Below are positions 7,803 through 16,415 of a stretch of 64,000 nucleotides of DNA, piece by piece (position 1 is the first letter of the stretch; every line of letters starts with the position of its first letter). The notes below the pieces were generated by a model. The model did no database searches, was not told the origin of the DNA, and was given only the letters and a program-made list of their open reading frames with translations. The stretch spans positions 4,092,001 through 4,156,000 of the forward strand of contig OY760517.1 in assembly GCA_963663615.1 (NCBI GenBank). The letters run 5' to 3'. This DNA comes from G963663615 sp963663615 (GTDB lineage Bacteria > Bacteroidota > Ignavibacteria > Ignavibacteriales > Melioribacteraceae). A program made the position numbers and the translations under genes.

Positions 7803-10790
7803 CTATTTAATTAAAACCATTTTATTGCTTTCGGAGTAATTTCCACATTCCATTCTGTAAAAATAAACACCACTTGCTAATTTTGTATTATATTTATTGG
7901 TGCCATTCCATTCAAAACTATAAAATCCAGGTGCCATTTGTTCATCATCAACAAGTGTCTTGACTAATTGTCCCATGGTATTATAGATTGATAAATTTAC
8001 ATTACTAACTTCTGGAATTGAAAACTTGATTATAGTTGTTGGGTTAAATGGATTAGGATAGTTATTGAAGAGTTTATATTCGGTTGGTATTTCACTTAAT
8101 AATTCAGTTGTAATTTCACCGCGCTTTCCTAATATGTTATTTTTTTGTTTATCTAATTGTTTAAGAAGGTCTTCCCTGGAATAACCTTTGTCGTTCATAA
8201 TGATATGTGCTTGATAACCATATCTTGACTTTTCAAATTGATCATCAAGTTTTCTTGAAATATCTCTTGCCGCATTATAATCTTTCTTATAAACATAAAG
8301 ATGAAGAAATTGATAGAACAATGCCAATTCTCTTAAACTATCATATTTGTATTCGTTGTATAATTTTTCAAAACCATCCATCTCAGAATCTAAATTATAC
8401 AAGGATAATTGTAATAGTGCATAACCATTAATTTTATACTTTGCTTTCTTGTTGGCCAGATATTTTAGGTAACTAATATATTCGCTCTCAACAAATTTCG
8501 GAATATCTTTAGAGTGTGCAGCTTCATTTAGTAAACCCATTGCATAAAACGAAATTCCCATCTCACTCTCAGGATATAATTCAATTATCATTTTACAAAT
8601 ATCTTCAACTTTTGTGCTTTCAGGTTGTTTTAATAATTTATAAGCAAATTTTAGTCTGTCTTTTATAGTTCTTTTTTTGTCAAATCTTTTTGTGTCTTTT
8701 TCAAAGCCAAAATACCCTATAAAAGCAGCATCAAATAACTGTTCTTCAGGTGTGGCAGATTTTTCGCTTGTTTCGGCATAACAAAAATCAGGTAGTAGAG
8801 TTGTACCAACTATATTGTGAGTTGCTAATAATTCGCCATTATTTGAAAGTTTGATCTGTATTGGTTCAGTAAAAGGACCGTAAGGGTGAAAACCAAAACT
8901 TCCTGTATATTGTATAGTTGTGCTTGCTCCTGATGCAAGAGAAACATAAAGATTATTTCCTGGATCACTACCAATTATATTACCATAAAGTGTTCCGCTT
9001 ATCCACAAATTAAGTGATTCAGTTGAAATATTTGTTAGAAGGAAAGAACCACTATAAGTGCTGGATACTCTTCCTGAGCCAACGTTTTTTACAATGGGTG
9101 ACAATTCAACATCTGAATACAACCACCTTCCACGTTTATATGGAACTGCAGAGTTATTTGAGTTAAATCTGCCATATGCAGCATTCCACTGATTTTGTGC
9201 ATGCTTATAGATGATCGGTGGATCATTACCCCACTCATTCATATAATTTGCACCAACACTTGGAAAATATGAATAATATGTTGGTCTTTCTGTCATATAA
9301 TAAGATAGATCATTACAAATAAAGACACAACCCATCCTTGTTCCTGGTCCATAATATCCATCAACTATTAAATAACTATGATACTGTGGTTCATTATTAT
9401 AATAATTATGTTTAGAATGGACATCTAATCCGTCACTTGATGGGTACCATGCATCAGTTTGAGTAATATTTCTCCATGTCCAATTTCCGTCAAAACTTGC
9501 TACTGCAAAATTCCCAACAGCATTGGCATGATCTGTACTAAAAATACCAAGATACATTTCAGGCCAGGCACTATTGTCTGTATTCTGACAATGGTTTCTG
9601 AAAAATGTATTATACGGTCCATTTGGTCCATGATGATCATCTGCTTCAATAAACCATGCAATATTTCCTTCGAACAAGTTTGCGTAAGGATAGTTGCCAT
9701 GTAAACATATGTCCTGATTGTAATCAGCCCAACCAGAAGCATCGTCATTTTCTAAAGTATAATTATATGCAATAACATTTGAGTGAGCACTATGATTTAG
9801 AATTATACTATGTCTTTGTTTCTGGCCAATGTTGTTTTCTACCAAGCAATAAGATGAAAAACTCAAATTTATCCCGTATCCATATTCTGGATTATGATTT
9901 GCAGCATCGTACATTGCACATCCGTACACAGTAAGTTTTGTTGAATATGCAATTTTAACAAAATTTCCTGGTGAAATATTAAATTTTATTCCTGATGCCC
10001 AACAATCTTTTGCATAGGTGAAATTAATATAATTGAAGGCTGATGCTGTACTTGAACTTGAATTAACAGAAATAGTGAAATTTTCCAAACCAATATTAAC
10101 TTTAGGTGTAATTAATTCATAGTTTGGTGATGCAATATTACTTGGTTTTAAATCAATTATGTTTCTATCATAGGCCCACTTTACTTGATTAGAGGATAAT
10201 GATTCAATCTCTCCAATTCTACATACGGTACCTGACTCAAGAGGTCTATGTGTTCTAACAAACAAAACCTTGTCAGACGAAATATTGGTTCCTGAATATG
10301 TTAATGTTGTTGAATTTTCATCTGTACCACTTGTAATAGTATTACTACTACTCGGAGCAGTTTTAGTACCTACAATATTAAAAACTGAAGACTGATGATT
10401 ACCGCTATATATTATATGAGTACCCGGATTTCCACTAGAACCGGTAATTATGGTATTGTTTTTAAGAGAAACTGGTACTGGTAGATAGTAAGTTTTGTTG
10501 GATAATAAAAGAAGTTTTGTTTCGTTTTCGGGTAATGCATTAACTGCTGAAATTGCTGCAACTAATGAAGCATAGTTATCTGCGAAAAGAACGTGATCAA
10601 TGTTATCAATGCTTCTAAGATTTGAATATTCAGATGGTTTACAATTGTCGGTTCCAGCTTCTACCCAATTTGCCCTTCTTGAGTTTGGTATGATATCTGG
10701 ATAAAAGGTAAATTGTTTTAGTGCTTCATGGTACGTGTATTGGCCAAATAACTGACTTGCCAAAAAAATAAAAATTAGTAGTTTTTTCAT
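7803..10790 (-). CDS. Large secreted beta-helix protein with type IX sorting domain
   Basis: 995 residues. A signal peptide ends near Ala-Ser-Gln-Leu-Phe-Gly (residues 11-16). Residues of about 60-500 are rich in Asn, Ser and Tyr with repeated short strands and phrases such as YCLVENNIGQKQRHSIILN, typical of a right-handed parallel beta-helix (pectate-lyase-like fold). About 500-640 is a beta-sandwich-like stretch, and about 680-860 is helical with TPR-like spacing. The C-terminus carries NNYPNPFNPTTIIKF and ends SNKMVLIK, the type A sorting domain that directs export and surface attachment by the type IX secretion system. A polysaccharide-binding or -degrading role is likely, but I see no catalytic set. 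Confidence 0.75.
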   Translation of the reverse strand: MKKLLIFIFLASQLFGQYTYHEALKQFTFYPDIIPNSRRANWVEAGTDNCKPSEYSNLRSIDNIDHVLFADNYASLVAAISAVNALPENETKLLLLSNKTYYLPVPVSLKNNTIITGSSGNPGTHIIYSGNHQSSVFNIVGTKTAPSSSNTITSGTDENSTTLTYSGTNISSDKVLFVRTHRPLESGTVCRIGEIESLSSNQVKWAYDRNIIDLKPSNIASPNYELITPKVNIGLENFTISVNSSSSTASAFNYINFTYAKDCWASGIKFNISPGNFVKIAYSTKLTVYGCAMYDAANHNPEYGYGINLSFSSYCLVENNIGQKQRHSIILNHSAHSNVIAYNYTLENDDASGWADYNQDICLHGNYPYANLFEGNIAWFIEADDHHGPNGPYNTFFRNHCQNTDNSAWPEMYLGIFSTDHANAVGNFAVASFDGNWTWRNITQTDAWYPSSDGLDVHSKHNYYNNEPQYHSYLIVDGYYGPGTRMGCVFICNDLSYYMTERPTYYSYFPSVGANYMNEWGNDPPIIYKHAQNQWNAAYGRFNSNNSAVPYKRGRWLYSDVELSPIVKNVGSGRVSSTYSGSFLLTNISTESLNLWISGTLYGNIIGSDPGNNLYVSLASGASTTIQYTGSFGFHPYGPFTEPIQIKLSNNGELLATHNIVGTTLLPDFCYAETSEKSATPEEQLFDAAFIGYFGFEKDTKRFDKKRTIKDRLKFAYKLLKQPESTKVEDICKMIIELYPESEMGISFYAMGLLNEAAHSKDIPKFVESEYISYLKYLANKKAKYKINGYALLQLSLYNLDSEMDGFEKLYNEYKYDSLRELALFYQFLHLYVYKKDYNAARDISRKLDDQFEKSRYGYQAHIIMNDKGYSREDLLKQLDKQKNNILGKRGEITTELLSEIPTEYKLFNNYPNPFNPTTIIKFSIPEVSNVNLSIYNTMGQLVKTLVDDEQMAPGFYSFEWNGTNKYNTKLASGVYFYRMECGNYSESNKMVLIK

Positions 10791-10811
10791 AGGATATCCT
10801 CTTTGGTTGTT

Positions 10812-11183
10812 TTAGAAATGCATATCAATCACTATTTGCTCATTGGACTCAATGATATAATCTCGATTGATACTTTTCCTCTTATAAGTTTTTATTATAT
10901 TTATATAGACTTTAGAACTATCCGAATAATTTGTTACCGTCATTAAACCTGCCATTTCCTCTTTAGTATCAAGTTTTATAACATATGGAGAATCATCTGG
11001 GTAAATTGTACCAAAGCTGGTCGGTACATCACTACCATAACTACAAGAATCAGCTTCAACCAAAAAGGTGAAAATGAAATACTTTGTTTGGTATTCTGAT
11101 TCAGATGGTAGAATCTTACATCCTCCATTTAAGAATAGAGTTGTAAATAGAATTATTAAGTCTAATAATCTAGTTTGCCTCAT
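10812..11183 (-). CDS. Small putative lipoprotein
   Basis: 123 residues. The N-terminus MRQTRLLDLII is followed by a hydrophobic stretch ending LNGGC, a plausible lipobox with Cys22. The rest is a short beta-rich domain with no family I recognise. It is the first gene of the operon with the beta-helix protein (21-base gap) and the lysozyme-fold protein, so it may help that secreted protein at the envelope. That role is inferred from position only. Confidence 0.6.
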   Translation of the reverse strand: MRQTRLLDLIILFTTLFLNGGCKILPSESEYQTKYFIFTFLVEADSCSYGSDVPTSFGTIYPDDSPYVIKLDTKEEMAGLMTVTNYSDSSKVYINIIKTYKRKSINRDYIIESNEQIVIDMHF

Positions 11184-11266
11184 GTTTGCCTATTTAAGCC
11201 CATTTTATTTGTTTAATATAATAAATAATATTCCATTGTAACAACTAAAAAAAAGGGGACAAATTT

Positions 11267-11291
11267 TAACCTGAATAATATTATCCGGTTA
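11267..11291. promoter_or_regulatory. Imperfect inverted repeat upstream of bd-like oxidase
   Basis: A 25-base element begins TAACC and ends GGTTA. Its arms pair at seven of eight positions around an AT-rich centre. It sits 70 bases before the oxidase start in a divergent intergenic region, a reasonable place for an operator. It does not match the FNR/CRP core, and its function is unproven. Confidence 0.3.
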
Positions 11292-11360
11292 TCTTCTTGA
11301 AAATGAGTTTCAATATTTCTAATTTAAAATTCAGCACGACAAAAATAATCCGGAGTTAAA

Positions 11361-12806
11361 TTGGACTTTCCTATCTTTCATCTCGATTTTATGGGCGACA
11401 GGCTTTTAATAGCTATTATAGCTGTTACCCACGTAATTATAAATCATGCACTGGCGGTTGGGTTTTTACCAATCGTAACATTAATGGAATACCGTGGTTA
11501 CAAACTATTACAAAAGGGTGAAGAAGAATCTTACCAGTGGGATGAGCTTGCCCGCAAACTGATGTTTTTTGCTTTTATTATAACAACTTCAGCCGGAGCA
11601 CTTACAGGTGTTGGTATCTGGTTTTCGGCAGCACTTATTAGTCCGGCATCAATCGGTAGTCTGATCCGTATATTTTTTATGGCTTGGTTTACCGAGTGGA
11701 TAATCTTTATGCTGGAAGTTATTTTTATAATGATATACTTCCTGGGATGGAAAAAAAGCAGAACAAGTATAGAAGCCAAACGAAGGCATGTACGTGCGGG
11801 GGCGGCACTTTCCATATTCTCGTGGTTAACCATGGCAATAATAGTTGGTATCCTCGGCTTTATGATGGATTCCGGTTCGTGGGCTGAAAGCAAAACATTG
11901 TTTGATGGCTTCCTTAACCCAATTTACCCTATTCAGTTGGCATACCGTACTCCAATGGCGTTTGTTATGGCTGGAGCTATTGCAACATTTCTGGTGTTGT
12001 ATCACCTTCGCAAGCATACCGAATTCCGTACAAAAGTATTGCGAAATATGGGGCTATGGATGTTCCTTTGGACGCCTCACGTATTTGTAACCGGTTTATT
12101 CTATTACTACAAAATTCCCGAATTGATGCTCAAGAATATTCCGGTTGCTATGGCAACGCAGGCATACCAGAACTGGTATGATAGTATATTCTGGTTCCTC
12201 GTGGCTCTTATTGTGGTATCAATGACGGTAACAATCTGGACATCCCTGGTGCCAAAATATGCTTCCAAATATATGATGCTGGCAACATTTCTGGTTACAA
12301 TCATGACGATGGGTACATTTGAGCGTGTTCGTGAATTTATACGCAAACCTTTCGTGCTCGAAAATTACATGTATTCAAATCTTTTACGAGTTGATGATTA
12401 CGAAATGTACAAACAGGATGGTATTTTACCTCATTCGGTTTATGTTGAAAATAAATCTGTTAATGATGTTAATAAACTATCGGCAGGCAAGGATGTATTT
12501 ATGGTTGCTTGTAGCAGGTGTCATACAATATCGGGAGTAAACTCGGTGGTAACCCGCTTTACCGATATGTTCAGCATGAAAGGGGAGCCGCTCGATTCGG
12601 TTAAAATGATGAAATACATTCCCGGTATGCACAAGGCTAGATATTTTATGCCCGAGTTTCCGGGTACAACAGAGGAAGCAGCAGCACTTGTGTCTTTTAT
12701 AAAAAGTGAACAGTATAAAATGGAATATCTTCCCGGTGCTCAGCATGAGGGAGTAAGTATAAATGAAGATCATGTAACCAAAGTAAAACAAATAGCGGAG
12801 AAGTAA
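11361..12806 (+). CDS. Cytochrome bd-superfamily subunit I with C-terminal haem c site
   Basis: 481 residues. The N-terminal part resembles CydA: about eight membrane helices, conserved His in ITHVIINHALAVGF-like helix I (His24, His29), the TSAGALTGVGIWF helix, and FMLEVIFIMIYFLGW with Glu119, which matches the functional Glu of CydA helix III. The quinol-site GRQPW motif and a recognisable Q-loop are absent. The C-terminus adds a soluble cytochrome c domain with CSRCH at residues 384-388. This arrangement fits the cytochrome-c-bearing OR-C groups described within the bd superfamily by Murali, Gennis and Hemp, so the electron donor is probably a c-type cytochrome rather than quinol. Start chosen at TTG 11361 (TTG GAC TTT CCT), since CydA-like N-termini begin just here. 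The partner gene follows after one base. Confidence 0.8.
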   Translation: MDFPIFHLDFMGDRLLIAIIAVTHVIINHALAVGFLPIVTLMEYRGYKLLQKGEEESYQWDELARKLMFFAFIITTSAGALTGVGIWFSAALISPASIGSLIRIFFMAWFTEWIIFMLEVIFIMIYFLGWKKSRTSIEAKRRHVRAGAALSIFSWLTMAIIVGILGFMMDSGSWAESKTLFDGFLNPIYPIQLAYRTPMAFVMAGAIATFLVLYHLRKHTEFRTKVLRNMGLWMFLWTPHVFVTGLFYYYKIPELMLKNIPVAMATQAYQNWYDSIFWFLVALIVVSMTVTIWTSLVPKYASKYMMLATFLVTIMTMGTFERVREFIRKPFVLENYMYSNLLRVDDYEMYKQDGILPHSVYVENKSVNDVNKLSAGKDVFMVACSRCHTISGVNSVVTRFTDMFSMKGEPLDSVKMMKYIPGMHKARYFMPEFPGTTEEAAALVSFIKSEQYKMEYLPGAQHEGVSINEDHVTKVKQIAEK

Positions 12807-12807
12807 G

Positions 12808-13851
12808 ATGTTTCTATTTCAGACTCAACCAGTGCCACGCGATATACCTCTTGATCTCCCTATGCCGGAATGGTTTTTAATTCCCGTACTTATTATATCG
12901 TTCCTTGCACATATATTGTTTGTTAACCTAATGGTAGGCGGCACCACTTTGGTTTTGATACTTCAGATATTGGGATTAAAAGACTCGAAGTTTGATAAAC
13001 TCGCAAAGGAAATTGCAACTACTGTTACGGTAAATAAATCACTTGCGGTTGTAATTGGTGTTGCACCGCTATTGGGTATTAACACACTTTATACCATTCA
13101 TTTTTACTCGGCAAATGCTCTTACCGGTAGTGCGTTTATATCTGTAATTCCGCTTGTGGCAATAGCATTTTTAATATTGTACTACCATAAATACAACTGG
13201 AAAAAGTTCGAAAACAGAAAAAAAACTCACATTGCCATTATTGGAGCAGCATTGGCGATATTTATGTTTATTCCGCTTGTGTTCCTTTCCAATGTAAATC
13301 TTATGCTTTTCCCTGAAAAGTGGGGTGATGTTGAAGGATTTTTCTCTACCCTTGTACTTTGGAATGTAATTCCTCGTTATTTTCATTTTCTTGCTGGTAC
13401 ACTTGCCGTAACAGGTGTTTTTATAGTATGGTATTTTGGCAGGAAAAGTTACGAATTTGAGGAAAAGCTTTCGGTATTTCAGCGTAATGAAGTGCGTAGG
13501 ATAGGCTATAAACTCTTCTTTTTTGTAACACTTTCGCAGCTTGTTTTTGGTCCGTTAAACTTCTTTACCCTTCCATGGAAAGGCGTTAACTGGAATTTGG
13601 GTTACATATTTATAGCAGGTATATCATTCGCGGCAATTGCAATGTACTTTGCCTATACCGATATGAAGAGCGATAACCCTGGTAAACACCTCTGGAAAGT
13701 TATTTTGCTTATTACAGTTACTGTTGTGTTTATGGGGGTTGGCAGACACCAATACCGTCAAAATACGCTTAATCCGCACAAACAGCTTATTAAGGAAAAA
13801 ACTGAACAACACCTCGAAAAAATAAAGCAGCTTAATATGGAAAAGAAATAG
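12808..13851 (+). CDS. Membrane partner subunit of bd-like oxidase
   Basis: 347 residues with about eight hydrophobic helices. It begins one base after subunit I, so the two are almost certainly co-translated. The N-terminus carries MPEWFLIPVLIISFLAHILF followed by VNLMVGGTTL, and a His occurs in the second helix region (AHILF). It does not look like a standard CydB (about 340-380 residues with different landmarks), but it has the same size and position and is a candidate second subunit of the complex. The C-terminus is a charged cytoplasmic tail rich in Lys and Glu. Confidence 0.65.
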   Translation: MFLFQTQPVPRDIPLDLPMPEWFLIPVLIISFLAHILFVNLMVGGTTLVLILQILGLKDSKFDKLAKEIATTVTVNKSLAVVIGVAPLLGINTLYTIHFYSANALTGSAFISVIPLVAIAFLILYYHKYNWKKFENRKKTHIAIIGAALAIFMFIPLVFLSNVNLMLFPEKWGDVEGFFSTLVLWNVIPRYFHFLAGTLAVTGVFIVWYFGRKSYEFEEKLSVFQRNEVRRIGYKLFFFVTLSQLVFGPLNFFTLPWKGVNWNLGYIFIAGISFAAIAMYFAYTDMKSDNPGKHLWKVILLITVTVVFMGVGRHQYRQNTLNPHKQLIKEKTEQHLEKIKQLNMEKK

Positions 13852-13871
13852 GGTTGTGAAAAAAATTGTTT

Positions 13872-13904
13872 AATCCCGGCTGTTAGCTCAATCGGGATTT
13901 TTTT
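13872..13904 (+). terminator. Rho-independent terminator after oxidase operon
   Basis: AATCCCG (13872-13878) pairs with CGGGATT (13893-13899), and the stem runs into seven T (13898-13904). It lies 20 bases after the stop of the membrane partner gene. Confidence 0.85.
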
Positions 13905-14111
13905 GTTTCTACCATTCCACATTTATTGAAGCGGAAAGAATAATAAACCCTCAGCATACCCTATTTATTTATTATACCAACCGAAAGCTACTGCTATTAA
14001 CAGACATTAGGGCATTATATAAGTAAATAATGTTTAAATATGAATAAAAAAGACTATTGATAATTAAATATTAATTTAGTAACTACCTTTAATAATATAG
14101 AGGTAGTAGGT

Positions 14112-15947
14112 ATGATCAAGGGTAATAAAGATACAGAAACCGAACGCGAGATACTTCTCTCCATTTTTGATAACATTAATGATGTTATATATATATCAGA
14201 TCCTGAAACTTATGAATTGCTTCATATAAATAAAGCAGTAGAAGAAAATTGGGGTACAGGAATAATAGGTACCAAGTGTTTTAAAGCATTACAAGGACGT
14301 GATGAACCTTGTCCGTTTTGCACAAACGATAAAATATTTGGAGAAAATACTGGCAAACCTTATGTCTGGGAATTTCAGAATGAGGTAAATGGAAAATGGT
14401 TTCGGTGTACTGATAAGGCAATAAAATGGGTTGACGGTAGAATGGTAAGGTTTGAACTTGCTACTGATATTACCGAGAGAAAGCTTCTTGAAATAAATAT
14501 AGTGGAAAGGGTAAAGGAGCTTAAATTCTTCCATGAGGTAGGCGAGTTGTTAAATACTCCGGATATTGAATATAAAAAAGCATTTCAGATTATAGTTGAT
14601 AAACTGCCCGATGCGTGCCATCTACCTGAAAATACTTGTGCAAGAATTGTTGTAGAAGAGCTGGAATTCAGGAACGAGTTTTACAGGGAAAGTAATACTA
14701 CTGTTAAAAATCCGATTGTACTGAATAATAAAGAAATTGGTTTTGTTGAGTTGTGTAATACAAAAACACGGGACGAATATAATTTCATTACAGAGGAAAT
14801 TGATCTGGTAAAATCGTTGACCAATTTAATATCGAATTTCGTGAAACGAAAAAATTATGAAGAAATGTTATACGAAAGCGAACAGAAATTTCGCTCATTT
14901 TTCGAAAACACAGTAATTGGTAAATCAATTACCGGTTTGGATGGCTCACTACAAATAAATGATGCTTTCGCTGAAATGTTGGGCTACACCAGAGAAGAAT
15001 TGCTCAATAAAAACTGGAAAGAAATTACCCATCCTGCTGATATATCTGTCTCAGAACATGGCATAAAAGATATGCTTGATGGCAAAATTGAAAGTGTCAG
15101 GATTGATAAACGATATTATCATAAAAATGGAAATGTTGTTTGGACAGATGTTTCTACAACTCTATTTCGTAATAAAAAGGGAGAGGCAAAACATTTTATA
15201 ACTGCAATTCTTGATATAACAGATAGAAAAAATTATGAAAAGGAACAGAAACAATTACTTAAAAAACTTCAACAATCCAATCGGGAACTGGAGCAGTTTG
15301 CCTATATAGCTTCGCATGATTTGCAGGAACCATTACGTATGGTATCAAGCTTTACCCAGCTGTTGGAACAGAAATATGGTGACAAGCTGGATGACAAGGC
15401 AAAAATGTACATACAGTATTCGGTAGATGGTGCTGTTAGAATGCAAAACCTGATTAATGATCTGCTTGAGTTTTCAAGAGTATCAACTCGTGGAAAAGAG
15501 TTTACCGATTGTGATACTAATAAGGTTATGGAAAATGTTCTTAAATCTCTAAGTTCAAAAATCAAGGAAACAAACGCAAAAATTAAGTATAAAAAATTAC
15601 CTGTAATTAAAGCAGATAGCTTGCAAATTGAAAGATTATTCATGAACCTTATTGGTAATGCAATCAAATTTTGCAGGGAAGAAATACCGACAGTTGAGAT
15701 TGAAGCTAATGAGTCTGATGATAACTATCAGTTTGTTGTTAAGGATAATGGTATTGGTATTGACGGTAAATATAAGGAAAAAGTATTCGTGATTTTCCAG
15801 CGACTAAATACAAGAGAAGAATTTCAGGGCACTGGTATGGGATTGGCAATTTGTAAAAGAATTGTGGAAAGACATAACGGAGAAATATGGTTCGAAAAAA
15901 ACGAAGATATTGGCACTACATTTTACTTTAATATTCCATCAAATTAG
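14112..15947 (+). CDS. PAS-GAF-PAS sensor histidine kinase
   Basis: 611 residues with no membrane segment, so cytoplasmic. Order: PAS domain (about 12-125, with a Cys-rich insert around EPCPFCTNDK that could bind a metal or cofactor), a GAF-like region (about 135-250), a second PAS (about 260-375), then HisKA with phospho-acceptor His402 in YIASHDLQEPLR, and HATPase with N, G1 (DNGIGI) and G2 (GTGMGLAIC) boxes. It is followed 12 bases later by a single-domain receiver and then a receiver/kinase hybrid, forming a three-gene signalling operon. The HisKA sequence and Rcp1-like partner resemble bacteriophytochrome-type pairs, but no bilin-binding domain is visible. Confidence 0.9.
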   Translation: MIKGNKDTETEREILLSIFDNINDVIYISDPETYELLHINKAVEENWGTGIIGTKCFKALQGRDEPCPFCTNDKIFGENTGKPYVWEFQNEVNGKWFRCTDKAIKWVDGRMVRFELATDITERKLLEINIVERVKELKFFHEVGELLNTPDIEYKKAFQIIVDKLPDACHLPENTCARIVVEELEFRNEFYRESNTTVKNPIVLNNKEIGFVELCNTKTRDEYNFITEEIDLVKSLTNLISNFVKRKNYEEMLYESEQKFRSFFENTVIGKSITGLDGSLQINDAFAEMLGYTREELLNKNWKEITHPADISVSEHGIKDMLDGKIESVRIDKRYYHKNGNVVWTDVSTTLFRNKKGEAKHFITAILDITDRKNYEKEQKQLLKKLQQSNRELEQFAYIASHDLQEPLRMVSSFTQLLEQKYGDKLDDKAKMYIQYSVDGAVRMQNLINDLLEFSRVSTRGKEFTDCDTNKVMENVLKSLSSKIKETNAKIKYKKLPVIKADSLQIERLFMNLIGNAIKFCREEIPTVEIEANESDDNYQFVVKDNGIGIDGKYKEKVFVIFQRLNTREEFQGTGMGLAICKRIVERHNGEIWFEKNEDIGTTFYFNIPSN

Positions 15948-15959
15948 GAAGAGGTTTTC

Positions 15960-16415
15960 ATGAAAAATAAAGAATTGGTTAAACCAGCACAAATACTACT
16001 TGTTGAAGATAATCCCGGTGATGTACAACTTACCAGGGAAGCACTTGAAAATTGTAAAATGTATAACGACCTCCACGTAGTTATGGATGGAGAATCTGCA
16101 ATTCAATACCTAAAGCGTGAAAATGGTTTTGACGATTCACAAAAGCCAGATCTTATAATTCTCGACCTTAATCTGCCAAAAGTTGATGGACGTGAGGTTC
16201 TTAAATTTATTAAAAGCGAAGAAAATTTAAGAACAATTCCGGTAGTAATACTTACATCTTCAAAAGCCGAAGAGGATGTTGTTAAAACTTATAATCTCCA
16301 TGCAAATTGCTATATAACCAAACCACTCGATCTTAATAATTTTATAGAGGTAGTAAGAGCAATAAAGGATTTCTGGATGGGAATTGTTGTTCTCCCAAAT
16401 GAAGAGGGGCTGTAG
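15960..16415 (+). CDS. Single-domain response regulator (Rcp1-like)
   Basis: 151 residues containing only a receiver domain: the acidic pair in LLVEDNPGD, phospho-acceptor Asp69 in LIILDLNLPKVDG, the Thr/Ser of VILTSSKAEED, and the Lys of YITKPLD. There is no output domain, so it probably relays phosphate or acts by protein contact. Its stop overlaps the GTG start of the next gene by one base (TAGTG), which implies translational coupling. It probably shuttles phosphate between the flanking kinases. Confidence 0.92.
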   Translation: MKNKELVKPAQILLVEDNPGDVQLTREALENCKMYNDLHVVMDGESAIQYLKRENGFDDSQKPDLIILDLNLPKVDGREVLKFIKSEENLRTIPVVILTSSKAEEDVVKTYNLHANCYITKPLDLNNFIEVVRAIKDFWMGIVVLPNEEGL

